From NCBI GenBank assembly GCA_020466095.1, contig CM035808.1, positions 31,136,959 to 31,200,958 of the forward strand: 64,000 nucleotides of DNA, read 5' to 3'. Both the position numbers and the translations under genes were made by a program. How positions within the stretch are numbered: position 1 is the stretch's first letter; every line of letters begins with the position of its first letter. Below the pieces are notes generated by a model. The model did not search any database. It saw only the letters and a list, made by a program, of their open reading frames with translations, and was not told where the DNA came from. Shown piece after piece: positions 11,377 to 22,051 of the stretch. Origin of the DNA: Chlorops oryzae (lineage: Eukaryota; Arthropoda; Insecta; Diptera; Chloropidae).

Positions 11377-12883
11377 ATAGCCCTATTTCGCTCGATTTTT
11401 CCGACTCAAACATTTCAAATCTACTTGATTTTTTTTTTCAAATGATAAACTCTCTGAGTGGAACATATTGACACCATTTTCTTGGAGTCACTCCAATTTT
11501 TGTTAAATCTATTCAACTCTATTTGCGTACGAATTCCGCGTACGATTACCTGGAAAGGCCCATATATCATATGGTTTGATTACTTATTACTCAAAAATAT
11601 ATCATCGGTGCTTTCTCAATCTTTCATGGCTTTTGATAAAATAATGTAAAAAAGTGAAAATTCCCATTCCAAACATGACAAAGCAAATGGAAATTCCAGG
11701 CTAAAAAGTCATTTTCAGATGTAATATAAGAAAAACGTTTGGTATTGAAAGGGTTAAGAGTACTTGAAATACTAGGATCTGCTTTAAAATTCACAAAATC
11801 TCAATTCAGCGAAATTCTAGTATTTTTCTAACGATATTAAGTGGCTATGACTAACCTGCGATACGAAAGTGAACAATTTTCGAAGAAATTCAATTTTTTA
11901 AATCCTAAGAGCGCATTTTGGGTAATCAATTTCGGACGTTCGAATAAGATTTATCCTGTTATACTTTGGCAACTTCAAAGACCTTTCTTCAATTTTTATG
12001 AAAATAATATTCGAAAGCTCTGCTCTACGATTGCCATCAAGTGTAAGGCTATTTGACTTGAGGTACGCATGTAAGGTCACTTTTTTAGTCAATCTAAATG
12101 AAGTTTTAATAAATGTTACTCGGACTTAAAAATTAATCATTATTTCGTTCGTTTATGTGACTGGATATTTAAATCAAAACGAAATGTCTAAACGCAAAGG
12201 GTATTTTTTCCTTCAAAGCTACAAGCAAAATACTCTTTGCCTATTCCATGCCAAAATGTCACTTTACTTGCAGCATTTTCTTCAGCTTTCTTGTTTATTT
12301 TACTGTATTTTATTACTTTTCTTTTTATAAACGTAATAAGTAAATCAAATTTAAATCCTTGACACCAGCTTTTAGCAACCTTAGACATTCCGACAACACT
12401 CTCAATTAAATATAACTACTTCCGACTTAAACAGAAAGTGGTAAAAAGCGAACAAGCAGAACACAATGCATTGAATGCTTTTGACCTGGTACAAACACAT
12501 TGATCCGTTAGAAAAGCCAAAGAAGTGGAAAAAAAACTATTTCCCATTTTCTGGCCATTGATTTTGCATTTGGATTAAATGGAAAGCAAGAGAAAATCGA
12601 ATGTATAACTTCAGTTTATATCCGCGCGTTGGAGTGATTTGAAGGAGCCTCTTGGAACGCTTCGAAAGATTTTGTTTTTTATTTTAAAAAAAAAATCTCA
12701 GTTAACAGCCGGCAAGCTGGGGAACAGTTTTCGTACACAAAATTTTACTGTTTACAAAATTAATTACAAATATGTAAAGCAATATAACACGCGGTAAGAG
12801 CAGATCGATAACATTTTTAAACTTTCATAATAAGTTTCAATGTATTTGTTTACCAGCGCACTTGAAATACTAGAAGAAAAAAA
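11377..12883. other. AT-rich intergenic DNA
   Basis: No gene, RNA or complete mobile element recognised. Short open frames here have no recognisable protein character. Confidence 0.45.
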
Positions 12884-13736
12884 AACAAGTAAGGGTGTTA
12901 TAGTCAGGCGAGCCTGACAATAAAATACCCGACACAGACACACATCTTCAAATAATTTTTAATATCAGGAGTTGTTTAAGGCCATAGTGGCCCCATATAC
13001 CGACTTTTGTTTAATATATTTATGAAAACCGCCCCTTTGTCACGCCCACTTTTACAATTTTTCGGAATTCTAATCGGAGGCTTACATATACGCGCAAATT
13101 CTAAGTTTGATTGAAATATTTGGAAAAAGTCAGATTTTGGGGCAGTTTTGAGATTTTTGTGACAGACCCTAGTACTGGAGGTACCCTTAATAATGGACCG
13201 ATCAAGAAAATTTTTGGGCAAGATGTTTATGGCTACAAAGGAAGTATAAGTGCCAATTTTCGTTCAAGTCCCATAGGCGTTTCGGGAGTAGGAGACAATA
13301 TTCGAAAAACGCCCTTCTGCCACGCCCATTTTTCTAATTTTTGTAAATCACATTAATTGGCATAAAATATGTTCAAATGCCAAATTTTATCAAAAATATC
13401 TTGTAACACATCGGATTTAGAGCAGTTTTTGTGATTTTCATAACAGACCCTAGTACTGGAGGTACCCCTAAAAATGGTCCGATCGGGTCCATTCTCGAAC
13501 TTGTTCTTACTCATGTCCTCCGTGAGCACGCATTTCGTCAAGATAGCTCAACTCCTTCGATAAGAAAACTGTATACAAACAGACAGACAGACAGGACATG
13601 GCTAAATCGAATCTCTCTAGTGACGCTGATCATTTCTATATATATTTTGTATGGTCTATCTCGACTGGTTCTGGATGTTACACACAGCCACACAAACGCA
13701 ATATACCCTCGACACAGAGTGTGTCGGGTATAAAAA
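12884..13736. mobile_element. DINE-1/Helitron-like interspersed repeat
   Basis: Begins with AACAAGTAAGGGTGTTATAG and GACAATAAAATACCCGACAC, and ends with GTGTGTCGGGTATAAAAACA, so the boundaries share an inverted ACCCGACAC. The interior has a duplicated block (CAGACCCTAGTACTGGAGGT at about 13163 and 13444). A tail, (CAGA)n then GGACATGGCTAAATCGA and CTAGTGACGCTGATCA, resembles as I recall the shared tail of fly DINE-1/INE-1-like elements. No helicase is present, so it is non-autonomous. Classification is by memory of the motif only. Confidence 0.45.
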
Positions 13737-13747
13737 CAATGTTATAT

Positions 13748-14335
13748 CAGTAGATCTTGCTCTATGCCAGAGATTACCAAACTTTTCCGGGCAGATTTTA
13801 AATCTTCCCGGGGAATTTTTCCCTGTGGATTTCGAAAAAATATTCCCATTCTAAACACAATGGCAACGGGATACAAAGGGAGCAAGAATTACGGGAATTT
13901 TTAAACCGAAGTCAATACTAGGGCTCGGAACAATTGCCTTAAAAATGACGAAAATTGCGTTAAAAGTATGTTCTTCAAATATTTAACTAATGTCCAAAAA
14001 ATCGTTTTAAATAATATTTTCGGTCTAATTTATTAACACTTTCTTGCGTCGAATTTTGTTTTAATTTCAATTAGAAATGAATACAAAGAAATCCCCTCAA
14101 AATAAAATATTTTTAATGAGTTTTAAAACATAAAACAAAGACCTTAATTGCAGTTTTCAGAAAAGTGACATTGGAGACTTTACCAGCATTTTTCATTGGT
14201 TTTAACGCATTTTTCGTCAATTTTAGTGAATTATTTCCAAGCCCTTTCCGTGGCATCACATTCTATATTTTATTGAAACTTTGACTTCTGCCTTTTTCCC
14301 CGGATAATTCAATAAGAACAGGGCTGTATATATCG
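13748..14335. mobile_element. Second interrupted copy of the CCCTATTCT / TTCCCCGGGAA family
   Basis: Contains CTTCCCGGGGAATTTTTCCC, CCCATTCTAAACACAATGG and AGCAAGAATTACGGGAATTT on the left, and CCCCGGATAATTCAATAAGA then ACAGGGCTGTATAT on the right. It parallels the 9800 copy and is likewise split in the middle by another inverted-repeat element. Boundaries are approximate. Confidence 0.5.
13919..14246. mobile_element. Inverted-repeat element nested in the family copy
   Basis: AGGGCTCGGAACAATTGCCT at the left faces AGGGCTTGGAAATAATTCAC (reverse of the right end); the pairing extends over about 46 bp through GACGAAAATTGCGTTAAAA with scattered mismatches. The flank GTCAATAC at the left and GGCATCAC a few bases past the right end agree in 6 of 8 positions. 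Likely hAT-type, like the one at 9927. Confidence 0.5.
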
Positions 14336-14533
14336 CCTTTTTGCGTTTGATTGTAACGATGCTTTTGAAAAGTTTTATTACGAAAGTGCAAGAAACTCCA
14401 TCTTTGTCCACGAGGATTATTGTTGCTCTCATTAATTAAATTTATAGACCAAATGAATATTTTACTATGGAAAACCACACTTTAGCACCAAAAATCTTAC
14501 AGAAAATCTTTCGATATAATCGGTAAATGGGTG

Positions 14534-14675
14534 CAGTCGAAACTCTCTATAACGAATTTCAAGACACCGGAAAAAAATTCGTTATAAGGAGAAAAAAGGC
14601 ACTAAAATTAATGTAGCGAAAAATCCTTGAGAAGATTCGCTAAAAAGAGAAATTCGTTATAGAGAATTTTGACTG
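14534..14675. mobile_element. pogo-like MITE, about 142 bp
   Basis: Starts CAGTCGAAACTCTCTATAAC and ends with an inverted CGTTATAGAGAATTTTGACTG. TA follows the right end; the left TA is mutated. CAG ends, TA target and the TATAACGAA core are those of pogo/Tc1-mariner MITEs. A second copy lies at 53818-53934. Confidence 0.7.
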
Positions 14676-15593
14676 TACCACATACGGATTTGAAAGGACT
14701 TCTTAACATTTTTTAATTATTTTCGAAAAAACCTGATTTTTAGTAGGAACCATATAAGCCGCAGGATTCACATTAACTTCGTTTGGGAAACTCTGCTCCA
14801 TGCAATTCCTAATAGTGTCAAGGCAATTAATAAAATCTTTAGCCACTAACCGGTTTATAACAGATTCATAAAATAACGATAAAACCGCCTTTTATAACAA
14901 TTACGGTAAAATCCTTCATGGGTGATCACTGATCACACTCGTAAAGGGAGCAACTGCTCAGAGAGGACGGAAAAAGCAAGCATTGCTGCTGATTTTTAGC
15001 GTTCAATCGATCATGATTGAAAGTTTTTATATCTCACATTCTCAAGTCCAATCGTGGGGGGTTTCGCTGTACCGCTATCAAGCGATATAGCGTATTGGTT
15101 TGGGAAAATTTCGGTTTGCAATTACAAAAAGAGATGAATAAAGTTTTCAAAGATAAAGAGAGAAAGCTGTTTCCTTAGAAGTTTGTGCGAACTCACCCTC
15201 TTTTTTCTTTTCTTTCTTCTTCAGTCATTTGCAATTAATTGAGATAAAGTTGCACCAGCCGCAATCGAACCGCCAAACTATTCCCGATAAGATACTCGTA
15301 TCTTTTTAACTGATAATAAATGCCGATTTAAAGGAGTAGCAAGTGAAAATTATCAAAAACGAAATCATTTTATCAGGGTAGTGTGTTTGAAATCAGTTTC
15401 AAATAAATTTGTATTTTGTTTTTTTTTTTAATTCGGAATTCGACTTTCCTTTGATATGTTCAATATTTTTTAAAGTCCGAAAGCGCGAACAAAATAAGAG
15501 TGTCCCTCAGGCAGTGCAATTTTAGTCTCAGTTTTCTTTTTTATTTTTTATTTTTTGATTAATTGAAAATTTTTGTTTTCAATTTTTGCAACA
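14676..15593. other. 5' flank and probable leader of the SINA-like gene
   Basis: No gene recognised. AT-rich, ending in a T-rich leader just before the ATG at 15594. No clear TATA box or initiator could be singled out. Confidence 0.4.
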
Positions 15594-18208
15594 ATGTCGT
15601 CCGTGGAAAGAAAGCCTGATTTCATTAGTAATCCAATTCTCAATGGTATTTCCAGCAATATCGCCAACGATAATAATAATAAGAAAGCTCCAATCGAAGC
15701 CAATGGTGAAACGATTGGTGACCAATCCAACGCGGAGACTTTAAATGCGAAGCCTTCTTCCTCGACAACGAACGCAGCCAATCTTAATAAGAATGAAAAT
15801 AATCCAAATGAGCCACTGAAGATCATCGGACATTTGAGGAACATCGAGAAAATCAATGAAAAACGTCATGTTTTTCTAAGTAACTCTGTAACCGAATCGG
15901 TGACAACATCAAACGGCACAACTGATGAGAAAACCGAGAAGACAGCAACCACCACCACCACCACCGAATCGTTGTCGAAAACAGAAGAAAAATGCGAAAC
16001 GAAAACTTAATAATAAACAAAACGATGTTCAGCGTAGAAGCAATGAGGAGCAGACAACGCTTCATGAGACATCTGTGGACAAGCCCAAAAGTCTTCGATC
16101 AATTAAAATTTCTGCACCGATTGTCAGTCCACCGGCATTGAAATCACCCGTAACACCGCCACCAAAACCACCGATGTTAAGTCGAACGAAAAGTTTAGGC
16201 ATCGGTGATAAGCAACGCCCAACGGCGATAGATGGAACAGCGACGCCAAAGACACCCGCGAACACACCACAAACGCCAACGAAAATGCCAGTAAGTCAGA
16301 GCGTCAAAACGGCGCCAACTTCTCCGACCAGTGGAGCAACAAATCAAGGTTGAAAATGCACTCGTGCTACGCCGACTCGATCGCCCCATCTCAATTCTGC
16401 CAGACCCAACTAAACAGATCTCTATGAACCATTATGAACGGCTTATCGAGGAGCTAAAGTGCCCCGGATGTGCCACGCCTATGAAAGCCCCAATCATACT
16501 TTGCCAAATTGGACACAGTGTTTGCAGTCAGTGCTCGAGAGTCCTGTTGATGTGTCCAATCTGTAAGGTAAGCAGAAGCTGATCCATTTAATTTGAATTT
16601 GTCTTTTTCGACTTTCAATTTTCCGATTATGCAATAATAGTTGCCTCCGAAAACGACTTGATTAGATCTACTTTCGTATCGATCAGTTGGAAATTGTCTC
16701 AGAAGTTGGTCTCGAATTCGATGATTAGTTAAGAATTATGCAAGACCCATTCGCTTGACTCTACTACTACTAATAAAAAGAAATAATAAATTAAATAAAA
16801 GCAATAATTGAAGAAATATTAAGAAAAGAAAAAAACTATCCATCTCTTTCGCAGGAGCCATTTACCAAGATGCGATCCCGCACTGTTGAGGCACTTTGTG
16901 CGAAGGCCCATTTCCGTTGCTGTAATGCTTCGGGCGGCTGCAATGTTCGCCTTCAAACGGACTTACTGTCCTGGCACGAGAAGCAATGCATTTACAAGCC
17001 GATGAAATGCTTCATGGGTCGAGTTTGGGGAGACTGCCAGTGGTCGGGACGAGAAATCGATTGGAAAGATCACTTGTATGCGCAACATGCGAAGCGACTT
17101 TTCAAAACGAACGAAACCGAGCTAACATGGAATATGGGCGCTAAACAGAAGCCGCTCACTGGCTACTATGTCTTCGATATTCATGATGAGCTCTTCAATT
17201 TCTACGAAATCTTCGATCATGAACGTGTGCTCTTCACAATGACTTGTACGTCGACTGTACGCGATCGGAAGCACTATTTCGCCTATGAAGTGACAATAAT
17301 ACATCCAGATAACGAGGTGAGGGTTCCTTTTTTTTCATAAGAATCAGTGCGGGTTCCTTTTTTTTCATAAGAATCAGTGCGGGTTCCTTTTTTTCATCAG
17401 GCCTTGGTCATAACGCAGAAGTTTCCCGTGCACAGCGAATACGATAAGGATATTTTGGCAGAAGGTACCTGTGTCAGCATATCACTCAATGATTTAGCCA
17501 AATTCATCGATGATAGAAAGGTTTGTCGTTTCTCAATGATATTCTATTCGATTGATCACATAATGCATTTGAAAATCTCTTCCGCAGTTTCTTCATTATC
17601 GCGTTCGCTTGCTGGAAATTAAGACTCCGAAAAAACTCAAGAATCCACGATATATTAGAAATGAAAATAACGACTTACATCCCATTGACTTCCAGCAAAC
17701 TCAAATCGAGGGGGTCAATTTAAAAGGAGTGCCCGCCCAGGCTATTGTCACCCGCAAGGCGGAGGATATTCCCTTCGTTGATAATGCTATCACACCGAGT
17801 AGTGTGGGGACTGAACTTGAGGCTGGAGCAGTTGGCCTCAACGATGAGGACTGCCAATTGAGAAGGCGCTATTACAGCAATGAACATATTACAAAAGACA
17901 GTAGCTCAGAGAGTGATGAGGAAATCGAAGCTTATATTGCTAAAAAATGGGGAACACCGCAAATGAATTTCAATCGTAAATATTTGAAGGGCTCCCAAAT
18001 GGATTGTAACTCTTCGGAGAGTAGCATGCAAAGCGAGCTGCACGATAGAGTCGATGATCGAATGTCCATGAATAGCCGCCGTAAGAGCTACGCGAAAAAA
18101 GTGACAAATACTCTGCGAAAAAGTTTCCGCCATATTAAAGCTCCAATCGTTGAAATGAATGAAAAGCTACATTTTGGCAGAAGATCCCCTGAAAAGAGGT
18201 CGCCTTGA
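15594..18208 (+). CDS. SINA/SIAH-like RING-type E3 ubiquitin ligase
   Basis: Predicted E3 ubiquitin ligase of the seven-in-absentia family; the RING finger recruits E2 and the C-terminal SINA domain binds substrate. Proposed exons: 15594-15899 (or 15887), 16033-16290, 16349-16567, 16855-17316, 17401-17520 and 17588-18208; all junctions are phase 0, giving about 660 aa. The N-terminal 260 residues are low-complexity, rich in Ser/Thr/Pro/Asn. The C3HC4 RING reads CPGC..CQIGHSVCSQC..CPIC and spans the fourth junction. SIAH-type zinc fingers follow (FRCCNASGGCNVRL, SWHEKQC, WKDHLYAQH), then a TRAF-like domain and a long charged tail that SIAH lacks. The first intron is only inferred from a frame change; the 58-nt second intron has a good donor, CCA|GTAAGT. 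D. melanogaster CG2681 is the likely counterpart (memory). AATAAA at 18259. Confidence 0.82.
17317..17400 (+). repeat. Triplicated 31-bp unit forming an intron 3' end
   Basis: GGGTTCCTTTTTTTCAT(A)AG repeats three times (starting about 17319, 17351 and 17382), separated by AAGAATCAGTGC. This is the whole intron between exons ending 17316 and starting 17401. Only the last copy ends in TTTTTCATCAG and acts as acceptor; the earlier copies end CATAAG and could be cryptic acceptors. Confidence 0.75.
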
Positions 18209-18258
18209 ATGGATTTGGTTTTATACATAAACATACATATTTCAATGCAGTACCTTAA

Positions 18259-18264
18259 AATAAA
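18259..18264 (+). terminator. Poly(A) signal of the SINA-like gene
   Basis: AATAAA 50 bp after the stop codon at 18206-18208, the first canonical signal downstream. Confidence 0.55.
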
Positions 18265-18361
18265 TTTTTTGCTATTTTCCAAAATCATTGTACGATTGTT
18301 TAGTTCCGCCTTTTGGAACCCGAATAAATTTTTCAAAATTCAATAAAATGTTGCTTTCTAC

Positions 18362-19044
18362 CAGTGGCGTCACGGATGCAGGTTTATTTTTTTATTTTTC
18401 ATTTTTTGACGTGCTCAGAGGCGGATGTGCATTTTAAAAACGCATGCGGATATTAACATTATTCTTATAAAATTGAACTTTACTGAAAAATAAAAATGAA
18501 TTGATCAATAAAACAACCCCATTAAAAATCGTATCAGACCCGAATTCTATGTCTGTGAAGCTGCATCGGGCCTAGGTTTCGCCATACATGGCTTCAAAAA
18601 CAGGCTGTAAAACCCCGCTCGAGAATGCTATTTTATACGAAGAAAACAATCGGAACTATTCTTAACGAACATTCCCGGGAATTTATTGCCTAGAATTTTG
18701 TTCGGGGGAAAAAGAAAGTATTCTAAGCGTCAACAAAAGAAAGAATGTGATGACCTTTGCTTAAAAACTTTCGAGATTTTTGCTCCCTTTATATGTATTA
18801 CCTTCCCAGTTTTCTTAGAATGGGAAAATTTTTTCAAATCCCCAGGAGCGCTTAGAATTGGGATGAATATGAATTATTCCACATTTTGTCTCTTTCTCTG
18901 TGCTTGGAGAATAGATGCTCAAAGCATGTGCCAATCGTCAACATATTTTTTTTAAGAAATGTGGCACACGTGCATCGATGAATGCGGATGCAGAAGTTGA
19001 AATTTGCTCCGCACTTGCGGATGTGAATATTCTCAAAACCCCTG
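18362..19044. mobile_element. hAT-like element, 683 bp, short TIRs
   Basis: Starts CAGTGGCGTCACGGATGCAG and ends CCGCACTTGCGGATGTG...ACCCCTG. Flanks CTTTCTAC (18354-18361) and GTTTCTAC (19045-19052) agree in 7 of 8 positions. TIRs are very short (CAGNGG). GCGGATGTG occurs near both ends. It contains a copy of the CCCTATTCT family at about 18651-18866. Confidence 0.5.
18651..18866. mobile_element. Copy of the CCCTATTCT / TTCCCCGGGAA family
   Basis: Reads CGGAACTATTCTTAACGAAC then ATTCCCGGGAATTTATTGCC on the left, the shared internal TTGCTCCCTTTATATGTATT and CTTCCCAGTTTTCTTAGAAT, and GCGCTTAGAATTGGGATG at the right. Nested in the hAT-like element at 18362. Confidence 0.5.
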
Positions 19045-19052
19045 GTTTCTAC

Positions 19053-20209
19053 CAACGACCTAATTACTTCAAGGCAATTCTAATAAGAGCCGCAATGAGA
19101 TCAATTCCATGATAAAGAACGATCACTTGCGAGGCGGCCGGTTCAAGGTGCACATAACTTAAATTATTTACGGCATTCCCTGGTACGAACACCTTCATAA
19201 GTACGAAGCCCCATTAATATAACCGGAGAAACCCTAAACTTCTCATCGGCTGTGTGATCCGAGGATACTTGACACTTTTTTTTTTTTTTTTAGCTTTAGG
19301 TGTAGATGGCTGGGACACAACTTAGGTCCACATATGCCAGGGTGTACTTCGAGCGGTCACTTTAATAGGTGCACGTAAGAACGGTTTGTATGTACGAATA
19401 GATGCGTGATTTCCCCTTCACCACCGCCCTCAGACGGAGTACAGGCAAAGGATCAAAATGGCCGCCGCCAAGAATAATTAGATAGTAGCTTTAGTGCGAA
19501 TTGAGTGCCATTGAGTACTTATATTCCTCCTTGACACTCTTTCGACACTTTAATTTGGTTTTTTTTTTTTTTTTAAAATGTTCCGTTTTATATGACCGGC
19601 GTCAGCACAAATTCAAGATGGCGAAAAATTCAAACGTTGAGCATATAGTACTATAGGTCTAACTCTTCTTCTTCCTAATCCCTGCAATATGTTAGAGCTA
19701 CGCTGCTTCAACATAGGCATATAGCATGAGGAAAAGAGAAGCATGCTATGGCAGCGAAATCTGTAGCTCTGCTGTGGTGAAATGCGTTGCCACTTTTATT
19801 TTTAATTTTGGGAGATTTTCGAGTTCATTACATATAAAATATCTACCAAAATCATAAAATGATATGAAAAGCTTGAAAAACATAAAACTAATCAAGGAAA
19901 CTCAATATCAAGGAGAAAAATAAATTGTTTTTTTAGTTCTACCCTGTCCACTTAACTTTTTGATCACACTGTTTCAGCGAAAATACTAAATTCTATGTAC
20001 AATCAAATTCGTAGCCGTAGTCAAAAATGTTTGTCAATTTATTACAAAATGAACACATTCGTGCACATTGAGCAAAAACATATCGTAATACATTTAGTAA
20101 AGTTTCAATTATGAACTTTTCAAGCAATATAAAAAACAGGGCCGACGCCGTGTTTCTTTTATAATTTTCTTGCAAGTGGCATCATAGTGCCACTTTTTGT
20201 CTGCCCGTA
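19053..20209. other. Intergenic DNA, no gene seen
   Basis: Poly(T) runs at about 19279 and 19560, and unremarkable AT-rich sequence. No coding frame, RNA or complete mobile element recognised. Confidence 0.4.
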
Positions 20210-20336
20210 TTGTTGTTGGTAGCTTTCTGGTGAATTTCTCGAAAGATTTGAATTTCTTATTCCTGCTTAAGGTTTTTGTTGGTAGCTTTTTGGTGAATTT
20301 CTCGAAAGAGTTGAGTTTTCTATCCCTGCCTAATGG
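20210..20336 (+). repeat. Two-copy tandem repeat, about 63 bp unit
   Basis: TTGTTGGTAGCTTTCTGGTG followed by AATTTCTCGAAAGATTTGAA and TTCCTGCTTAAGG is repeated with few changes starting at about 20276. It is open in one frame for about 100 codons, but this follows from the duplication and does not resemble a known protein. Confidence 0.6.
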
Positions 20337-20511
20337 GGAGTTTCTTATTAGCGGCAGAGGCCTTTCGACGTCGACAGTTAGACCTATAGTACTATATGAC
20401 GTTGAGCCCGGCCCGGACGTAAACGAGTCCTATGTTACCTCGTTGACGAACGTTACGAAACTGTACTTGACACTTTTTATGGACATCACTGCACTAAAGC
20501 TTTATCGATAC

Positions 20512-21557
20512 TAGTGATGGGCGATACCGGTACGCTAGTATCAGGTATCGATACTTTTGGGGCGATACTATCGAAATTTGGCATCGATTCTTTCGCAGCG
20601 CGATACTTACTAGTATCGATACTTGGAGACTTATTAATTTCGAGTATTCTGTCTGAATTGGGTACTCGTTCCTTGCGAAAGACTTTTTTCAATGGCGGCT
20701 TTAATAATGGATGAGTGCGGGAATTGACTTTCGCCAGAGCATTTGAAAAGAAGAATTTTCCTTGCTGCTCTGAACCAACAATATTGGTTTTCCCAATAAT
20801 AGGCCAATACACAGTTCATTCTAATTTAAGGTTTAATATGCTAATTTGCTTTTTTTTTTGGATTTTCATTAAAACTGCTCAAAATACTGTACATAATTTG
20901 CATATATAATACATACATTTCAAATACATACCCTAAAAATATTTTTTAAGTATTTCATATTTTATAAATTCTTTAGAAATCGTATTACGATCATCGTAAT
21001 GATAATGCGGGTAAGGAAGAGTTTAGCCTATTATTGCGCTTCAAAGCACTTATTATTACACAGGGGAGCGGATATAAAAATGGGTATCGTTTTATTCGAT
21101 ACTATATCTTGGTATCGATTCCTTTAGCCGCGATAGTATCGTTGTATCGATACTGATTGGACTTGAGTACAGTGATGCCAGATTTTATTGATAAAAAAAC
21201 CCTCATATATTGGAAAAAAACCCATTTTTCCCCATTTTCAAAAAATAAAAACCCACGAAAAAACCCAGAATGATTTTTTGAAAATATAGGCGTACCGATT
21301 TCAAAATTGAACATTGGATTTAAACGCAATATTTTAATATTTTAATATTTTAATAAAAGTATCAAGAAAATAACAAAAAAAATAAAAGTAACAATGTAGT
21401 GCATAAATTTCGATATAAAATTACCGATACTTTTCCCCATGTCACGTTTTTTGAATGAAAAAACCCACAATATGGGGAAAAACCCACAATCTGGCATCAC
21501 TGCTTGAGTATCGCGATACCCAAATATCGATACTAGTTTCGGATTTGCCCATTACTA
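20512..21557. mobile_element. hAT-type element, 1046 bp, rich in TATCGATA
   Basis: Starts TAGTGATGGGCGATACC and ends GGATTTGCCCATTACTA. A perfect 8-bp duplication ATCGATAC lies at 20504-20511 and 21558-21565. TATCGATA occurs inside at 20546, 20614, 21145 and 21525, and once across the target at 20503. No transposase is present. A 333-bp hAT MITE is inserted at 21170-21502. The right duplication ends 32 bp before the cofilin ATG. Confidence 0.85.
21170..21502. mobile_element. Nested hAT-type MITE, 333 bp
   Basis: Perfect 15-bp inverted ends CAGTGATGCCAGATT / AATCTGGCATCACTG and a perfect 8-bp duplication CTTGAGTA at 21162-21169 and 21503-21510. It inserted into the hAT element at 20512-21557 and is therefore younger than it. 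The interior repeats AAAACCCACA near both ends. Confidence 0.88.
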
Positions 21558-21597
21558 ATCGATACCAAGTAATACTTGATTTTATTGCTAACAAACA

Positions 21598-22044
21598 ATG
21601 GCTTCCGGCGTAACCGTATCTGACGTATGCAAGACCACATACGAAGAAATTAAAAAGGATAAAAAACATCGCTATGTAATTTTTTATATTCGAGATGAAA
21701 AACAAATTGATGTTGAGACTGTCGGTGACCGCAATGCCGAGTATGATCAATTTCTTGATGATATCCAAAAATGCGGACCTGGAGAATGCCGTTACGGTCT
21801 TTTTGACTTTGAATATATGCATCAATGTCAGGGAACCTCTGAAAGTTCTAAAAAGCAGAAGCTCTTCTTGATGTCATGGTGTCCCGATACAGCTAGGGTT
21901 AAGAAGAAGATGTTGTACTCTAGCTCCTTCGATGCTCTGAAAAAATCACTGGTTGGAGTACAAAAGTACATTCAGGCTACCGATCTCTCGGAGGCTTCAC
22001 GTGAAGCAGTAGAGGAGAAATTGCGCGCTACCGATCGTATATAA
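21598..22044 (+). CDS. tsr-like: Intronless cofilin/ADF (twinstar-like) gene, probable retrogene
   Basis: Encodes a complete 148-aa actin-depolymerising factor, which binds and severs actin filaments in the cytosol. The single ADF-H domain is full length: start MASGVTVSDVCKTTYEEIKK (Ser3-type regulatory serine present), nuclear-localisation-type KKDKK region, the actin-binding helix around KKKMLYSSSFDALKK, and the ending EKLRATDRI. From memory it differs from fly twinstar at only a few residues, one being the last (I for Q). The ATG is continuous with the next codons and there are no introns, whereas ADF/cofilin genes usually have an intron just after the ATG; this points to a retrocopy. AATAAA lies at 22052. 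The hAT element ends 32 bp upstream of the ATG, so promoter and leader are unusual. Whether it is expressed cannot be seen. Confidence 0.92.
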   Translation: MASGVTVSDVCKTTYEEIKKDKKHRYVIFYIRDEKQIDVETVGDRNAEYDQFLDDIQKCGPGECRYGLFDFEYMHQCQGTSESSKKQKLFLMSWCPDTARVKKKMLYSSSFDALKKSLVGVQKYIQATDLSEASREAVEEKLRATDRI

Positions 22045-22051
22045 ATAATAA

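Noticed and set aside
16291..16330. 40-nt intron using the acceptor GACCAG at 16330
   Set aside because: Too short for a fly intron and leads to the wrong frame; the acceptor at 16348 restores frame.
20197..20514. 105-codon plus-strand frame VGSFLVNFSK...
   Set aside because: Open because of a tandem duplication; it ends at the hAT target site and has no homology I recognise.
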